Positions 1 through 9,623 are shown, counted from the first letter of the stretch. The stretch: 64,000 nt of DNA from Streptomyces sp. NBC_01304 (GCF_035975855.1 NZ_CP109055.1:9362001-9426000), one strand, 5' to 3'. Notes: generated by a model from the sequence alone, not told the origin. Made by a program: numbers and translations.

Positions 1-384
1 CATCCGGGCCCCGCCACGGCCCGCCAGCAGGACCCCAACTGCCTCGACCACCTGCTGCAGTAGCGGCGTGCGCCGCTGGTAGCGGACGGTCAGTCCCGGC
101 ACCTGCTCGGCAAAGGTCGTTTTAGGGCAGGCTGGGTTCTCGCAGTACAGACGGCGCACGCTCAGGTCGATCCGGACCTGGCGGCTACCAACAGCTGCAT
201 CAGCAAGGCGCCGTTCGTAGCGGCTGTGGAACCACTCACTCCAAGTCCCGCACCCCGTACATTCCGCCGGAGCACCTGCCCTCGTCCGGGCCAGGACCAC
301 CAGTACAGGGCCAGAAGAATCGACTGAGACCACCAGCACATTCGCTAAGTGCGGTAACAGAGACGTCAGTTCAACAGGGCACAG
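1..384 (-). pseudogene. ISL3-family transposase, N-terminal part (runs off the window)
   Basis: Minus-strand reading gives an open frame up to a stop at 385-387. It carries the N-terminal zinc-finger region of ISL3 transposases: a CTGCGTW cysteine pair, then RRLYCENPACPKTTFAEQVP and the YQRRTP motif. The catalytic DDE part lies beyond the left edge. No ATG or GTG start sits at the expected place; only CTG codons (384 or 369) precede the conserved region, so the start is unknown or lost. The domain call is firm; whether the copy is intact cannot be told. Confidence 0.75.
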
Positions 385-902
385 TCAGGTGGTTCCCGCT
401 ATGCGGACCGGGCGACCCTCGCCCAGAGATGATCTCCGGCTACGAAAATCTAGCCAGAGCCACTTCGGCGAGTACGCCGACACCCGCTGCTATTTGCACG
501 TCAATGCCGCGTGATAACTATGCATTGATCATGGCCTTGGAGTTCCTCGGTGGCGAACGGACTCTCTCAGGTGCGTGCGGTGTCCCGGCGGTCCGGTGTG
601 AGGAGGTAGGCGACGGCTAGGTCGCCGAGTTCCTCCGCGTAGCGGTGCTGGCCGCCTCACCGGTCGCCGCGTCCGGGCGTGCGCAGTTGTGGAAGCAGGC
701 GCCGAGAAGAGCGCGGGCCGCGACGAGACGCCCGCATCTTGATCGAATTCGAAGGCCTGACCGTGGCGGCCATACGGCCCACCCAGACCGGCGCTCGGCA
801 ATGACGGACGGTCAGAAAGGCGCGTCGGGTGTGTCCGGGGCACTGACACACCCCGGCGGCTCTATCTGAGGGGCTGTGTCCGGAGGCCGGTGTGCGGTCC
901 TC
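385..902. other. stretch without a recognisable gene
   Basis: Short open frames occur on both strands but none shows a recognisable motif, a convincing ribosome binding site or a sensible product. It lies between the ISL3 remnant and the stop of the glycosidase-like gene and is probably decayed sequence. Confidence 0.5.
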
Positions 903-2147
903 TCAGCGGGCGTAGACGGCGACGAAGTCGCGGGTGGCCTGGTGGTAGTAGCGGGTGGGTGGGTTCTCGAAGTCGAGGATGTTGGTGGGCTTGGGGTTCT
1001 TCGGGTTGGGCTTGGCGTTGTAGCTCATGAAGGAGGGCCAGGCGCGGTTCATGTCGAGGGGCATGGCGCGCACCGCTCCGGCGCGCTGCATGAGCTCGGC
1101 GAGGGTGCGGGCCGAGAGGGCCTGTCCGACGACCATGATGGTGTCGCCCTGGGCGGTGACGCCGACGCCGGAGCGTTCGACGAACATGCGGCTCTGGTCG
1201 GTGGCGCCCCACTTGGAGTCGTCGTCGATGTCCTCGACGACCTTGCCTTTGTCGACCATGAGCTCCAGACATTGACGCACCCCGACCACGTCCTTGGTCA
1301 TCCTGGCGTCCCTGCCCCACACGCCGACGTCGAAGGAGCCGTCCTTGTAGAAGACCTCCGAGGCAGCGCCCTTGCGCAAGTCGCCTACGGTCTTCCCGTC
1401 GAGGTGGAAGCCGCCGTTGGACCCTCCGTCGGTGATTTTGAAGCCGCCGTTCCAGGTGGCCACCAGGTGGGTGCGCTTGGTCTTGACGATGGTGGGCGCA
1501 GTCTTGAACTCCTCGCCCGGCTCACGCAGTCCGGGGTGCAGCTGGTATCGGGTGTGCTTGCCGCTCATCCAGGCGATCGCGGCCTGGTAGGAGGTGTGCT
1601 CGGCGTCCGGGCGCACGTAGGTGCCCTGCACGATGGGGCGGCCCTTGGCTGTGGCGAGCACCCGCCACACGCCTTCACCGTGCAGCTTCGGCGTGACCAG
1701 CGGCCGCATCGGCGCACGCAGCGTCACGTCCGTCTTCTTCGCGGGCACGGGGGAGGAGGTGGCCCCCATCCGGGCCAGGGCCTCGCCGGAGAGGGATCCG
1801 CCGACCTTGGGCGGGTCGAGGTCGTACTTCATGTTCTCCAGCTCGTCGACCACGACACCGAGCTGGTGCTCACGAGCCCACCCCGCCAACCGGGCCGCAA
1901 CGCTGTCATCCCCGGGATAGGTCAGCGCTTCGCCGACCGACCAGCCCAGCGTGCCCACACTCAGCGCGCCGGCGGCGAGGGCGCCACGAACGGCGAGCGT
2001 GCGGCGGCGCTGCCGCTCGGGGGTGAGGAGCTGATTAGGCTTCCACGGGCGCGGGCGCCCGCCTCCCGACAGGACCTGGGCGTGCGTCGGAGCTCCGCCT
2101 TGTTGGTTCTGCTGCTCTTGCGTCGGCCCGTCGGTCGTGGAGGACAT
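903..2147 (-). CDS. membrane-anchored phosphodiester glycosidase family (NAGPA-like) protein
   Basis: 414 aa. Residues 1-50 are a polar Gln/Pro-rich cytoplasmic start followed by a basic patch (RQRRR) and one hydrophobic segment (GALAAGALSVGTLGW), so the rest is predicted outside the membrane. The C-terminal 200 residues match the phosphodiester glycosidase (NAGPA, formerly DUF2233) family: ATWNGGFKI, GVGVTAQGDTIMVVG, and the late MNRAWPSFMSY block. Family members cleave phosphodiester-linked sugars or act on exopolymers; the substrate here is unknown. It stands alone between mobile-element debris, with no evident operon partner. Many Streptomyces have homologues of this length, so it appears intact. 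A 431-aa open frame on the plus strand over the same bases is its antisense shadow. Confidence 0.85.
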   Translation of the reverse strand: MSSTTDGPTQEQQNQQGGAPTHAQVLSGGGRPRPWKPNQLLTPERQRRRTLAVRGALAAGALSVGTLGWSVGEALTYPGDDSVAARLAGWAREHQLGVVVDELENMKYDLDPPKVGGSLSGEALARMGATSSPVPAKKTDVTLRAPMRPLVTPKLHGEGVWRVLATAKGRPIVQGTYVRPDAEHTSYQAAIAWMSGKHTRYQLHPGLREPGEEFKTAPTIVKTKRTHLVATWNGGFKITDGGSNGGFHLDGKTVGDLRKGAASEVFYKDGSFDVGVWGRDARMTKDVVGVRQCLELMVDKGKVVEDIDDDSKWGATDQSRMFVERSGVGVTAQGDTIMVVGQALSARTLAELMQRAGAVRAMPLDMNRAWPSFMSYNAKPNPKNPKPTNILDFENPPTRYYHQATRDFVAVYAR

Positions 2148-2461
2148 TGCGCCCTTTCAGATCGTGATTAGCGCCCCGTGGTCACTCATTTCGCAGGGCG
2201 CGCATGATCTGAAAATATGTCGCGCTTGGTGAAGGCTTAACCAACTATCACCCGCCAAGCGGATTTTGATGCCCCATCAGCTACGGCGGCGGAGTGTCGG
2301 CTTGCTCATCGTCACAGGCGGCCTTCGTTCGCCCGGCGGCGGATCACCCAGCGTGCCGCCAATCGGAGCCACTGATCTGTCAGAGATCGAAGCCGCCCGG
2401 ATCTCGCGGAGGCGGGACCCGGGTCAGAACGAGAGAAGTCCGGTGGCGGTCCAAGGCGAGG
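2148..2461. other. intergenic stretch left of the IS630-type element
   Basis: No supported gene. The last part, up to about 2461, may hold the original 5' end of the ATP-binding gene now split by the insertion sequences: a frame in phase with the downstream fragment is open from about 2373, but it has no start codon and no diagnostic motif. Confidence 0.4.
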
Positions 2462-2463
2462 TA

Positions 2464-3688
2464 GTGCTGGATTCCTCTTTGGCGGGGTAGGCGTAGTTGC
2501 GCGGGGTGCTGATTCGGGCTGCTCGGGGGCGAGTTGCTGTGCCGAAGTTGTTGTTGGCCCGTCCGGCTTCGGACGTGGCGGAGGAGAGCAAGGTCCGCAG
2601 GCTGGCTGGGGCGAGGCATGCGCCGGCCGATTGGATCCTGCGGGCGAGGATCATCGCGTTGAGCTGGGATGGCCTGCGCGTGCCGGTGATCGCGGTGCGG
2701 CTGGGCTGCCATCACAAGACGGTCCGCAAGTGGCTGAACCGGTTCAACGCTCAGGGCCTGGACGGACTCGGCGACCGGCCCGGCTGCGGAGGCGAACGCC
2801 GGATCACCGAGGACGAACGCTCCCGCATCATCGCGCTGGTCAAGCTGACCCCGCCCGGACGACTGGAGATCCAGCCGTCCAACGAGTTGTGGGCAGCCGA
2901 TGTGACCGGGCCGGAGGAGTGGACCCTGGACGCCGACACCTGGTGTCCATCGCCCGGGCCGAGGGCATCCAGGTGGGGCGGTCCCAGGTTCGCCGACACT
3001 ACTGGCCGAGGGGGTGCGCTGGCGCCGCACCCGCACCTGGACCAGCAGTCGCGATGCGGAGTTCGCCCCAAAAGGACGAGGATCGTCGGCCCCTACACCG
3101 AGCCGCCGCCGGACGTCACGGTGACATGCGCAGACGAGCTGGGGCCGGTCATCCCGCGCGCCTTTGCGCCCGCGCCCGGCTGGTCACCGGACGGGCACCG
3201 GATCAAGGCGGAGCTCGACTACAGCCGGGGCCCGGAGAAGACCTGGGTCTACGGAGGGCTGCGGGTGCGCGATGGCATCGAGATCACCACGACCGCTTCC
3301 TCCCGCAACAGCGTCAACTACCAGCAGTTCCTCCAGAAGATCGAGGACGCCAACCCGGCCGGGCCGACCTGGATCGTGACCGACAACCTGTCCTCCCACG
3401 ACAGCAAGTCCACCCGCGAGTGGCTCGAGGACCATCCGAGGATCTTCCACGCGTTCATCCCGGTCGGGGCCTGCTGGCTGAACCTGCAGGAAGGCTGGTG
3501 GCGTATCTTCCGCAAGGCCGCGCTGGCCGGACGCTCCTTCTGCGGTCCTGACGACATCGCCGAGGTCACCACCGTGGCAACCGCCCAGCTCAACGCCCGT
3601 TGCCAAACCCTGGATCTGGGGCCGACCAGCCCCACCCACACGCACCCTCCGACGCCGTTTCGAGCACCGCCTTTGAGGAATCCAGCAG
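2464..3688 (+). mobile_element. IS630-type insertion sequence, degenerate
   Basis: 1225 bp bounded by TA dinucleotides at 2462-2463 and 3689-3690, the IS630/Tc1 target. The ends are near-perfect inverted repeats: GTGCTGGATTCCTC on the left and GAGGAATCCAGCAG on the right (13 of 14 bases match). It holds one transposase gene broken by frameshifts. It sits immediately upstream of the 5' remnant of the ATP-binding regulator gene, so it probably cut off that gene's start. Confidence 0.8.
2497..3676 (+). pseudogene. IS630-family transposase, frameshifted
   Basis: The N-terminal helix-turn-helix (LGCHHKTVRKWLNRFNAQG) and the C-terminal catalytic core (WIVTDNLSSHDS, FIPVGACWLNLQEGWWRIF) are IS630-like. 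Between about 2940 and 3105 the homologous reading moves through the two other frames (IARAEGIQVGRSQVRR, then LLAEGVRWRRTRTW) and returns for CADELGPV. A further shift near 3601 puts the true C-terminus (KPWIWGRPAPPTRTLRRRFE, stop at 3674-3676) in another frame. The long uninterrupted 414-codon frame is therefore a chance result of compensating indels and the gene is dead. Confidence 0.8.
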
Positions 3689-3908
3689 TAACTCCCGCAC
3701 CAGCCCGAAGGCATGCCGTGACACGGTTGCCGCCTTGCTGAACGCGACCGGACATCCCGAACTCGTCGAAGTAGCACGGCTCTTGGCCTCTGAGGTCGTC
3801 ACGAACGTCAATCTCCACACACAACGGCCCTGGCCATCCATCTCGAAGTGAACATTGCGGCCGAGAGCACACTCATCGCGGTCCCGGACGCCGACGTCAG
3901 GGGCCAGC

Positions 3909-3914
3909 CCCGGG
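3909..3914. repeat. target-site duplication, left copy
   Basis: CCCGGG immediately left of the IS21 element; the identical six bases follow its right end at 6487-6492. Excising one copy with the element restores the reading frame of the interrupted gene. Confidence 0.85.
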
Positions 3915-3972
3915 TGACGGCGGCCATGAAAAGGTCCCCATAGGCGGCCATTTAAGGCCCCACTGATGGCCA
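3915..3972. repeat. IS21 left-end multiple terminal repeat
   Basis: Contains two copies of a GGCCA-type motif with TCCCCA / GCCCCAC cores (TCCCCATAGGCGGCCA, then CCCCACTGATGGCCA). These match in inverse the repeats at 6403-6486. Repeated inner binding sites of this sort are usual at IS21 ends. Confidence 0.7.
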
Positions 3973-4044
3973 CGGGATTCCCCGCGTACGGCCAGTTCTC
4001 TCCCCGCTCGCCCCGACAGGTCCTGCTCGGCGACGCTCGAGCGG

Positions 4045-5583
4045 GTGAAGAACAGCAGGGAGATCATGGAAATCCTTGAGGCTTACGACCTCACGGGGAG
4101 TTACCGCGCCGCGGCCGAGTTGGCGGGGTGCGACCACCACACGGTGGCCCGTTATGTGAAGATGCGGGCCGCCGGGCAGAACCCCGCCCAGCACCGCCAC
4201 CGGACGCGAGCGATCGACGACTATCTGCCGAAGATCGAGGAACTGGTGGTCCGTTCGCAGGGCAAGGTCCGTGCGGATGTGGTCCATAAGCGGATCACCG
4301 CGATGGGTTTCGCGGGCGGGGAACGCACCACCCGTCGCACGGTCGCCGAGGCGAAAGCCCAGTTCAGGGCCGGTCGGCGGCGGATCTACCGGCCGTGGGT
4401 GACCGAGCCGGGGCTCTGGCTTCAGTATGACTTCGGCGACGGCCCGGTGATCAAGGGCCGCAAGACCACGCTGTTCTGCGCATGGCTGGCCTGGTCCCGT
4501 TTTCGGGTGGTCATTCCGATCTGGGACAAGACGCTGCCGACGGTCACCGCGGCTCTGGACGCCACTTTCCGCAGGCTCGGCGGGGTTCCGGCCTACGTTC
4601 TGACGGACAACGAGAAGACGGTCACCACCGATCACGTTGCCGGGATCGCGGTCCGCAATCCCGAGATTGTCGAGGTCGCCCGGCACTACGGCACGACGAT
4701 CAGAACGTGTCTGCCGGCGGACCCGGAAACCAAGGGCGGCAGCGAGTCCACGGTGAAGATCGCGAAGGCCGATCTGGTCCCGAAGGACGTGAACCTGCGC
4801 GAGCAATACAAGACCTTCGGCGAGCTCGAAGCAGCCTGCCGAGCGTTCTGCGAGGAGGTCAATTCCCGCACTCATCGCGCGACTCGGAGCAAGCCCATCG
4901 ACCGTCTCGCGGAGGAACGTCAGCGGCTTCACCCGCTGCCCAGGCGGCCGTTCACCGCCACCTTCGGCACCACCCGCCGAGTCACCTGGGAGTCGACAAT
5001 CTCGGTCGAAGCGGTCCGCTACTCGGTCCCGCACGACCTGATCGACAGCCGAGTTTGGGCCCGCTTCCACGGCGACGAACTGATCGTCACCGCCGTCGAC
5101 GAGCACGGCTCGGCCCGCGAGGTTGCCCGGCATCCGCGCGGCCAAGCGGGCTCGCCGGTCCTGGACGACGCCCACTATCCGCCGCGCGAAGACAAGGAAG
5201 GCGACCGCACCCCGAAGGCCACCTCCGCCGAGGAGACCGCGTTCCTCCAGCTCGGCCCGGGTGCTGCCAGCTGGCTCATCGAGGCCGGGGCGACCGGGGT
5301 TCGCCGGATCAAGGCGAAGATGGCCGAGGCCGTCGCACTCTCAAAGCTCTACTCGATAGCGGACGTTGACCGCGCCCTCGGCACGGCCGCGGTCACTGCC
5401 CGCTTCGCGGACAAGGACCTTCTCTCGATCCTCGACTACCAGGCTGTTCACGGCCTGGCCGAGCCGGTCCGCCGCAGCGAAACCCACTCGCTGCAGCCCG
5501 GCACCTCCGCCTGGTCCGCCCTCGGCGCCCCCGCACCGAGCACCCCTGATCTTGCCGAGTACGACGAAAGCGACCACCTCTGA
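4045..5583 (+). CDS. istA: IS21-family transposase IstA
   Basis: 512 aa, the normal IstA length. A helix-turn-helix at residues 10-35 (TGSYRAAAELAGCDHHTVAR) precedes the rve integrase core, with catalytic acidic residues visible in LQYDFGDGP, VLTDNEKTV and the later GGSESTVKIAK. A C-terminal beta-rich domain follows (VEAVRYSVPHDLI). It would cut and join DNA at the element ends with IstB. It overlaps istB by one base (TGATG), typical of translational coupling in this family. The start ATG at 4045 gives the family-typical N-terminus. Confidence 0.93.
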   Translation: MKNSREIMEILEAYDLTGSYRAAAELAGCDHHTVARYVKMRAAGQNPAQHRHRTRAIDDYLPKIEELVVRSQGKVRADVVHKRITAMGFAGGERTTRRTVAEAKAQFRAGRRRIYRPWVTEPGLWLQYDFGDGPVIKGRKTTLFCAWLAWSRFRVVIPIWDKTLPTVTAALDATFRRLGGVPAYVLTDNEKTVTTDHVAGIAVRNPEIVEVARHYGTTIRTCLPADPETKGGSESTVKIAKADLVPKDVNLREQYKTFGELEAACRAFCEEVNSRTHRATRSKPIDRLAEERQRLHPLPRRPFTATFGTTRRVTWESTISVEAVRYSVPHDLIDSRVWARFHGDELIVTAVDEHGSAREVARHPRGQAGSPVLDDAHYPPREDKEGDRTPKATSAEETAFLQLGPGAASWLIEAGATGVRRIKAKMAEAVALSKLYSIADVDRALGTAAVTARFADKDLLSILDYQAVHGLAEPVRRSETHSLQPGTSAWSALGAPAPSTPDLAEYDESDHL

Positions 5584-6374
5584 TGGCCACCCCGATCCGC
5601 ACCGTTCTCGGCACGAACGGCGACCCGCTCGCCGAGGCCATCGAGCTCACCAAGCGGCTGAAACTCCCGCACATTCGCAGGTCGTTGACCGACATCATCC
5701 CCACCGCGAAGGCGCAACGCTGGGATCCCGCCGAGGTCGTCCGCGTCCTTCTCGCCGAGGAAGCCGCCGGTCGCGACCGCGCCAATCTCCACACCCGCCG
5801 CAAGCGGGCCGGGTTCCCCACCGGCAAGACCTTCGGCGACTGGCACGAGTCCAAGTCCTCCATACCCAGGCCCACTCAGGACGCCCTGAGAAGCCTGGAA
5901 TGGGTCGGACGCCGCGAGAACTTCTGCATTTGCGGGCCCTCGGGAACGGGAAAGTCGCACTTCACCGAGGCTCTCGGGCAGACCGCGGTCGAAGCCGGCC
6001 TGACCGTCGCCTGGTTCACCATCGAGGACCTGGGGATGCTGGTCCGCCGGCACCGCGCGGACGACTCCATCGCCCGGGCCCTCGCGAAGATCGTCCGCTC
6101 AGACCTGATCATCGTCGACGACATCGGCCTGCTGCCCGTCTCCGAGGATGCCGCCGAGGGCTTCTATCGACTGGTGGATGCCGCATATGAGCGTCGCTCG
6201 ATCGCGGTTTCGAGCAACCTCCACCCGTCTGGATTCGACGAGATCATGCCCAAGACCCTGGCCACCGCGACCGTCGACCGCCTACTCCACCATGCCCACG
6301 TCACAGTCACTCAGGGTGACTCGTTCAGGTTCACCGAGGCCACCACCGGAAAGGGAGTGAAGCCCTTCAGCTGA
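5583..6374 (+). CDS. istB: IS21-family helper ATPase IstB
   Basis: 263 aa DnaA/DnaC-like AAA+ ATPase. Walker A is ICGPSGTGKSHF and Walker B is DLIIVDDIGLLP; the arginine-containing AYERRSIAVSSN block follows. IstB binds DNA and stimulates IstA at target sites. The start overlaps the istA stop. Length and motifs are intact. Confidence 0.93.
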   Translation: MATPIRTVLGTNGDPLAEAIELTKRLKLPHIRRSLTDIIPTAKAQRWDPAEVVRVLLAEEAAGRDRANLHTRRKRAGFPTGKTFGDWHESKSSIPRPTQDALRSLEWVGRRENFCICGPSGTGKSHFTEALGQTAVEAGLTVAWFTIEDLGMLVRRHRADDSIARALAKIVRSDLIIVDDIGLLPVSEDAAEGFYRLVDAAYERRSIAVSSNLHPSGFDEIMPKTLATATVDRLLHHAHVTVTQGDSFRFTEATTGKGVKPFS

Positions 6375-6402
6375 CCCACACCCTCCGAGGGCGGGGAGAT
6401 AT

Positions 6403-6486
6403 CTGGCCGCCGTTGGGGAACTTCTACTGGCCGTCAGTGGGGAGAACTACTGGCCGCCTCTGGGGAGAACTACATGGCCGTTGACA
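6403..6486. repeat. IS21 right-end multiple terminal repeats
   Basis: Four spaced TGGCCG motifs alternating with TTGGGGA, AGTGGGGA and TCTGGGGA cores, ending GGCCGTTGACA. They are inverse matches to the left end at 3915-3972. Confidence 0.75.
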
Positions 6487-6492
6487 CCCGGG
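6487..6492. repeat. target-site duplication, right copy
   Basis: CCCGGG directly after the terminal CA of the IS21 element, identical to 3909-3914. Confidence 0.85.
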
Positions 6493-6925
6493 CCCGTGCA
6501 GCTGTGCCCGACGCCGAGGGCGGTAGAGGGTTACTCCTCCTCGAAGGCCTGGCCCACCGCTGGGGCGTGACATGGATCGGTGGGGCCGAGCCGGTCGACA
6601 AGCGGGTCTGGTTCGAGCTGCGTGAGGGGTGAGGCCGAAGGGTGAGGGGGAAGTGTGCTGATCGAGACAATTTCCCGATGAAGCGTCAAAACGCTCAGGA
6701 AAGGCGTGATTGACCTAGTTCAGGACTGAAGGCCTGAGTTTAATCCGTATCCACAGGCCGCTTCCGCTCAAGTGCCACGTCTGCCAAGATTTGGCAAAGT
6801 TGCTGCCCGGCGCTTGCGCTCTCCCCTTGCCGCATGCACCGGGCAATGCTGTAACTCAAGCCAGAAGCACTCCGTTTCGACCTTCGCCACTCTGACGTCG
6901 AGTCAGGTGGCACAACCTCGGGATT

Positions 6926-9610
6926 ATGCACTTGAACAGCACCAGTCGCTCCTCCGCGATCGCGGTCGCAGGCATAGCAATGCTGACCGCCGGCGCGGTC
7001 CTCCTCTCCACCCCGCACGTTGCCGTCGCGGACACCCAGTCGACGGCGGCCGACGAGCAAGAAGCCCGGGAGGAGGCGGAGCTGGAGAAGGCCCTGAGGG
7101 CCTTCGCGGGCAACCCGATCAAGGAAGCGGAATCTGTCGAGGCGGCGCTGGCGGCTGCGGCGGTCCAGGACCGCAAGGTCGAGGTCCTGCAGATGCGTAC
7201 CGAGACCAACACCGTCTACGCCAACCCCGATGGCACCCTGACCACCGAGATGGCAGCCGGTCCGATCCGGATGATCGAGAACGGTCAGTGGGTGGATATC
7301 GACCTGGACCTCAAGCGCGCGAAGAACGGTGGCGTTGAGGCAATTGCGCACCCGGAGCATCTGAAGCTGGCAGGTGGCAGCGGGACGCTCCCCAAGTCCA
7401 TCGAGGAAGTCGCCAAGGCTGCCCCCTCACAGGCAAGGGACTTGGTGTCCCTCGGCCAGGGCCGTGACAAGCTCGCACTGCAGTGGAAGGGCGGCCTCCC
7501 GGCCCCGCAGCTGGACGGGAACCACGCCACCTACAAGGGTGCCGTCCCCGGCGGGGACCTGGTCGTGGAGGCCACTCGCACCGGATTCGAGCAGTACCTG
7601 CGTCTGAACAAGGCCCCGACCGACGGGGCACCGATGGTGCTGCCGATGACTGTCCCCGAGGGCACCAAGGCCACCCAGAACCCGGACGGGTCCGTCACCT
7701 TCACCGACTCGTCCGGCGACAAGACCGCGGTGATGCCCGCACCCACCATGTGGGACAGCCAGCAGGACCCGAAGTCGCTGGAGCGCACCAACAGCCGCCG
7801 GGTCGACATGAAGGTGGCCCAGTCCGGCAACACCGTCACCCTCACGCTCACCCCTGACACCACGTGGCTGAGCGCCCCCTCGACGCAGTACCCGGTGACG
7901 ATCGACCCGGCGGCCGACGTACTGGACGTACTGTTCGACACCTTCGTGCAGGGCGGTGACACCACCGATCAGTCCGCCAGCACGGACCTGAAGCTCGGCT
8001 GGCCCGGTGACTCCGCTGGCACCACCAAGCGCACCGCCCGCTCCTTCATCACCTTCCGCACCTCGCCGTTCGCCGATGCCCTGGTGTCAAAGGCGAATCT
8101 GAAGCTGTGGAACTACCACTCATGGTCCGCCGAGGCGCGCGGCTGGGAGGTGTGGGCGGCCGATCCCGCGAACAAGGACACCCGTTGGACGAAGCAGCCG
8201 GCCATGAAGGAGAAGATGGCCACCTCGACCCAGACCAAGCCCGGCACCAACCCGGGCTGGGTGAACGCCGACATCACCAAGCTCGCCCAGACCTGGTCCT
8301 CGGCGAAGGCCGAGACCGGCTCGGTGGCCCTGAAGGCGGCGAACGAGTCCGACACCTACGCCTGGAAGCGGTTCTACTCCGCGAACGCCACGGACCAGAG
8401 CAAGATCCCCACGCTGGAAGTCACCCACAACTACCGCCCCGGTGCGGGCACCAACCTCCAGGCCGGCACGCCGTTCATCTCGTCCGGCGGCATCTTCAAG
8501 GTGAACTCCACCACCCCGACCCTGCGCGCGTCGATGACCGACAGCAACGCCGACGACAGCGTTCAGGGCACCTTCGAGATCACCGATGACGCCACCGGCA
8601 AGGTCGTCACCACGATCAACGCGCCGTCCGTGCACGCCAACACCACGGCCTCGATCAAGGTTCCGACCGGGAAGCTCACCTCGGGCAAGACCTACAGCTT
8701 CCGCACCACCGCCTACGACGGCACCCACTACGCGACCGGCTGGTCGCCCTCGGTGAAGTTCTACGTCGACACGGCGTGGAAGCCGACCGCCGCGGAAAAC
8801 GCCCTGGGGCTGGCGAACCTGTACTCCGAGGCCGCCGACATCACGGCCGCCACATCCTCGGACGGCACCTATGCCTCCATCGCGGCCACAGAGGAGAACA
8901 CGGTCAGCGTGCCGTGGGACGGCCAGAACAAGCCGGTGGACATCAAGAACGAGTTCATGCCTTACCGGCTCACCGTCCCCCAGGCCACCACCAAGGGCAC
9001 CCAGATCGGCGGGAATGTGGTCTACACATCCTCCGGTCCGGTGGACACGGTCGTGCAGCCCACGGTCGACGGCGGTTCCCGCACGCTGAACATCCTCAAG
9101 AACAGCAGCGCCCCGCGCGACTACGAAACCGGAATCCAGATTCCGGCAGGGTTCCACGCGAAGTTCCACGAAGAGGACGGGTCGGTGTCGATCCTTCCGG
9201 ACGATGACAGCAAGGATGCCGCCGGATTCTTCGAGGCCCCGTGGGCCAAGGACGCCAAGGGCAATGATGTCCCCACCAGTTACAAGGTGGTAGGGAACAA
9301 GCTCGTTCAGCATGTCGAATTCGATGCGAACTCGGCGTTCCCGATCGTGATCGACCCGTCTTGGTGGTCGACCACCAAGAAGATCATCAAGTGCGCCGCG
9401 TCCGTTGCGGCGTTCGTCGCGATGTGGACGCCTGGAGGGTCGTCCGCGAAGGTCGCCGTGGCCATTCGCCTGGTGAAGAAGATCGGTTTCAAGAAGACCG
9501 CGAAGCTGATCATGCAGTGGAAGAAGAAGCGCAAGCTCCCCAACAAGTTCCGCAATATGATCGCCACGATCCTGGGCATCGGCCCGATCAAGAGCGCCTG
9601 CAAGTTCTGA
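6926..9610 (+). CDS. secreted DNRLRE-domain protein with a cationic, Cys-bracketed C-terminal tip
   Basis: 894 aa. A signal peptide (AIAVAGIAMLTAGAVLL, then VAVA) is followed by the N-terminal module shared with the window's RHS giants (QDRKVEVLQMRTETNTVYAN, and GDLVVEATRTGFEQYL near 215). A DNRLRE beta-sandwich lies at about 330-510 and a fibronectin-like region at 520-620. No RHS repeats are present. After IVIDPSWW (about residue 810) the last 80 residues are hydrophobic and strongly basic, framed by Cys (IIKCAASV near the start and SACKF at the very end) with KKIGFKKTAK and QWKKKRK between. This resembles a membrane-active effector tip. The next gene starts 13 bp downstream and encodes a membrane protein, a likely immunity partner. 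Toxin function is inferred from architecture. The ATG at 6926 has only a weak ribosome binding site. Confidence 0.8.
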   Translation: MHLNSTSRSSAIAVAGIAMLTAGAVLLSTPHVAVADTQSTAADEQEAREEAELEKALRAFAGNPIKEAESVEAALAAAAVQDRKVEVLQMRTETNTVYANPDGTLTTEMAAGPIRMIENGQWVDIDLDLKRAKNGGVEAIAHPEHLKLAGGSGTLPKSIEEVAKAAPSQARDLVSLGQGRDKLALQWKGGLPAPQLDGNHATYKGAVPGGDLVVEATRTGFEQYLRLNKAPTDGAPMVLPMTVPEGTKATQNPDGSVTFTDSSGDKTAVMPAPTMWDSQQDPKSLERTNSRRVDMKVAQSGNTVTLTLTPDTTWLSAPSTQYPVTIDPAADVLDVLFDTFVQGGDTTDQSASTDLKLGWPGDSAGTTKRTARSFITFRTSPFADALVSKANLKLWNYHSWSAEARGWEVWAADPANKDTRWTKQPAMKEKMATSTQTKPGTNPGWVNADITKLAQTWSSAKAETGSVALKAANESDTYAWKRFYSANATDQSKIPTLEVTHNYRPGAGTNLQAGTPFISSGGIFKVNSTTPTLRASMTDSNADDSVQGTFEITDDATGKVVTTINAPSVHANTTASIKVPTGKLTSGKTYSFRTTAYDGTHYATGWSPSVKFYVDTAWKPTAAENALGLANLYSEAADITAATSSDGTYASIAATEENTVSVPWDGQNKPVDIKNEFMPYRLTVPQATTKGTQIGGNVVYTSSGPVDTVVQPTVDGGSRTLNILKNSSAPRDYETGIQIPAGFHAKFHEEDGSVSILPDDDSKDAAGFFEAPWAKDAKGNDVPTSYKVVGNKLVQHVEFDANSAFPIVIDPSWWSTTKKIIKCAASVAAFVAMWTPGGSSAKVAVAIRLVKKIGFKKTAKLIMQWKKKRKLPNKFRNMIATILGIGPIKSACKF

Positions 9611-9623
9611 CCCCCGAGGCGTC

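Larger units (their letters stand above)
3915..6486 (+). mobile_element. IS21-family insertion sequence, apparently complete
   Basis: 2572 bp starting TG and ending CA. Terminal inverted repeats align: the left end GGCGGCCATGAAAAGG with TCCCCA, and the right-end complement ACGGCCATGTAGTTC with TCCCCA. It contains istA and istB in the usual order with a one-base overlap, and it is flanked by a 6-bp CCCGGG duplication. It interrupts an ATP-binding regulator gene. Both genes are full length with intact motifs, so the element may be recent and active. Confidence 0.9.
3691..6632 (+). pseudogene. RsbW-like ATP-binding regulator split by the IS21 element
   Basis: The 5' remnant (about 3691-3914) reads DTVAALLNATGHPELVEVAR and LLASEVVTNV, the N-box region of Streptomyces HATPase_c_2 anti-sigma-type regulators. 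It has one frameshift near 3827, after which the phase continues LAIHLEVNIAAESTLIAV. The 3' remnant (6493-6632) reads DAEGGRGLLLLEGLAHRWGV and ends VWFELREG. Removing 3915-6486 and one copy of the CCCGGG duplication joins the two in frame as DVRGQPRARAAVPDAEGG. Such proteins usually bind sigma or anti-anti-sigma factors. The gene is now non-functional and has probably lost its start to the IS630-type element. Confidence 0.85.

Noticed and set aside
876..2171. 431-aa plus-strand open frame
   Set aside because: Antisense shadow of the phosphodiester-glycosidase-like gene; its translation is Val/Gly/His-rich with no domain, typical of the complement of GC-rich coding DNA.
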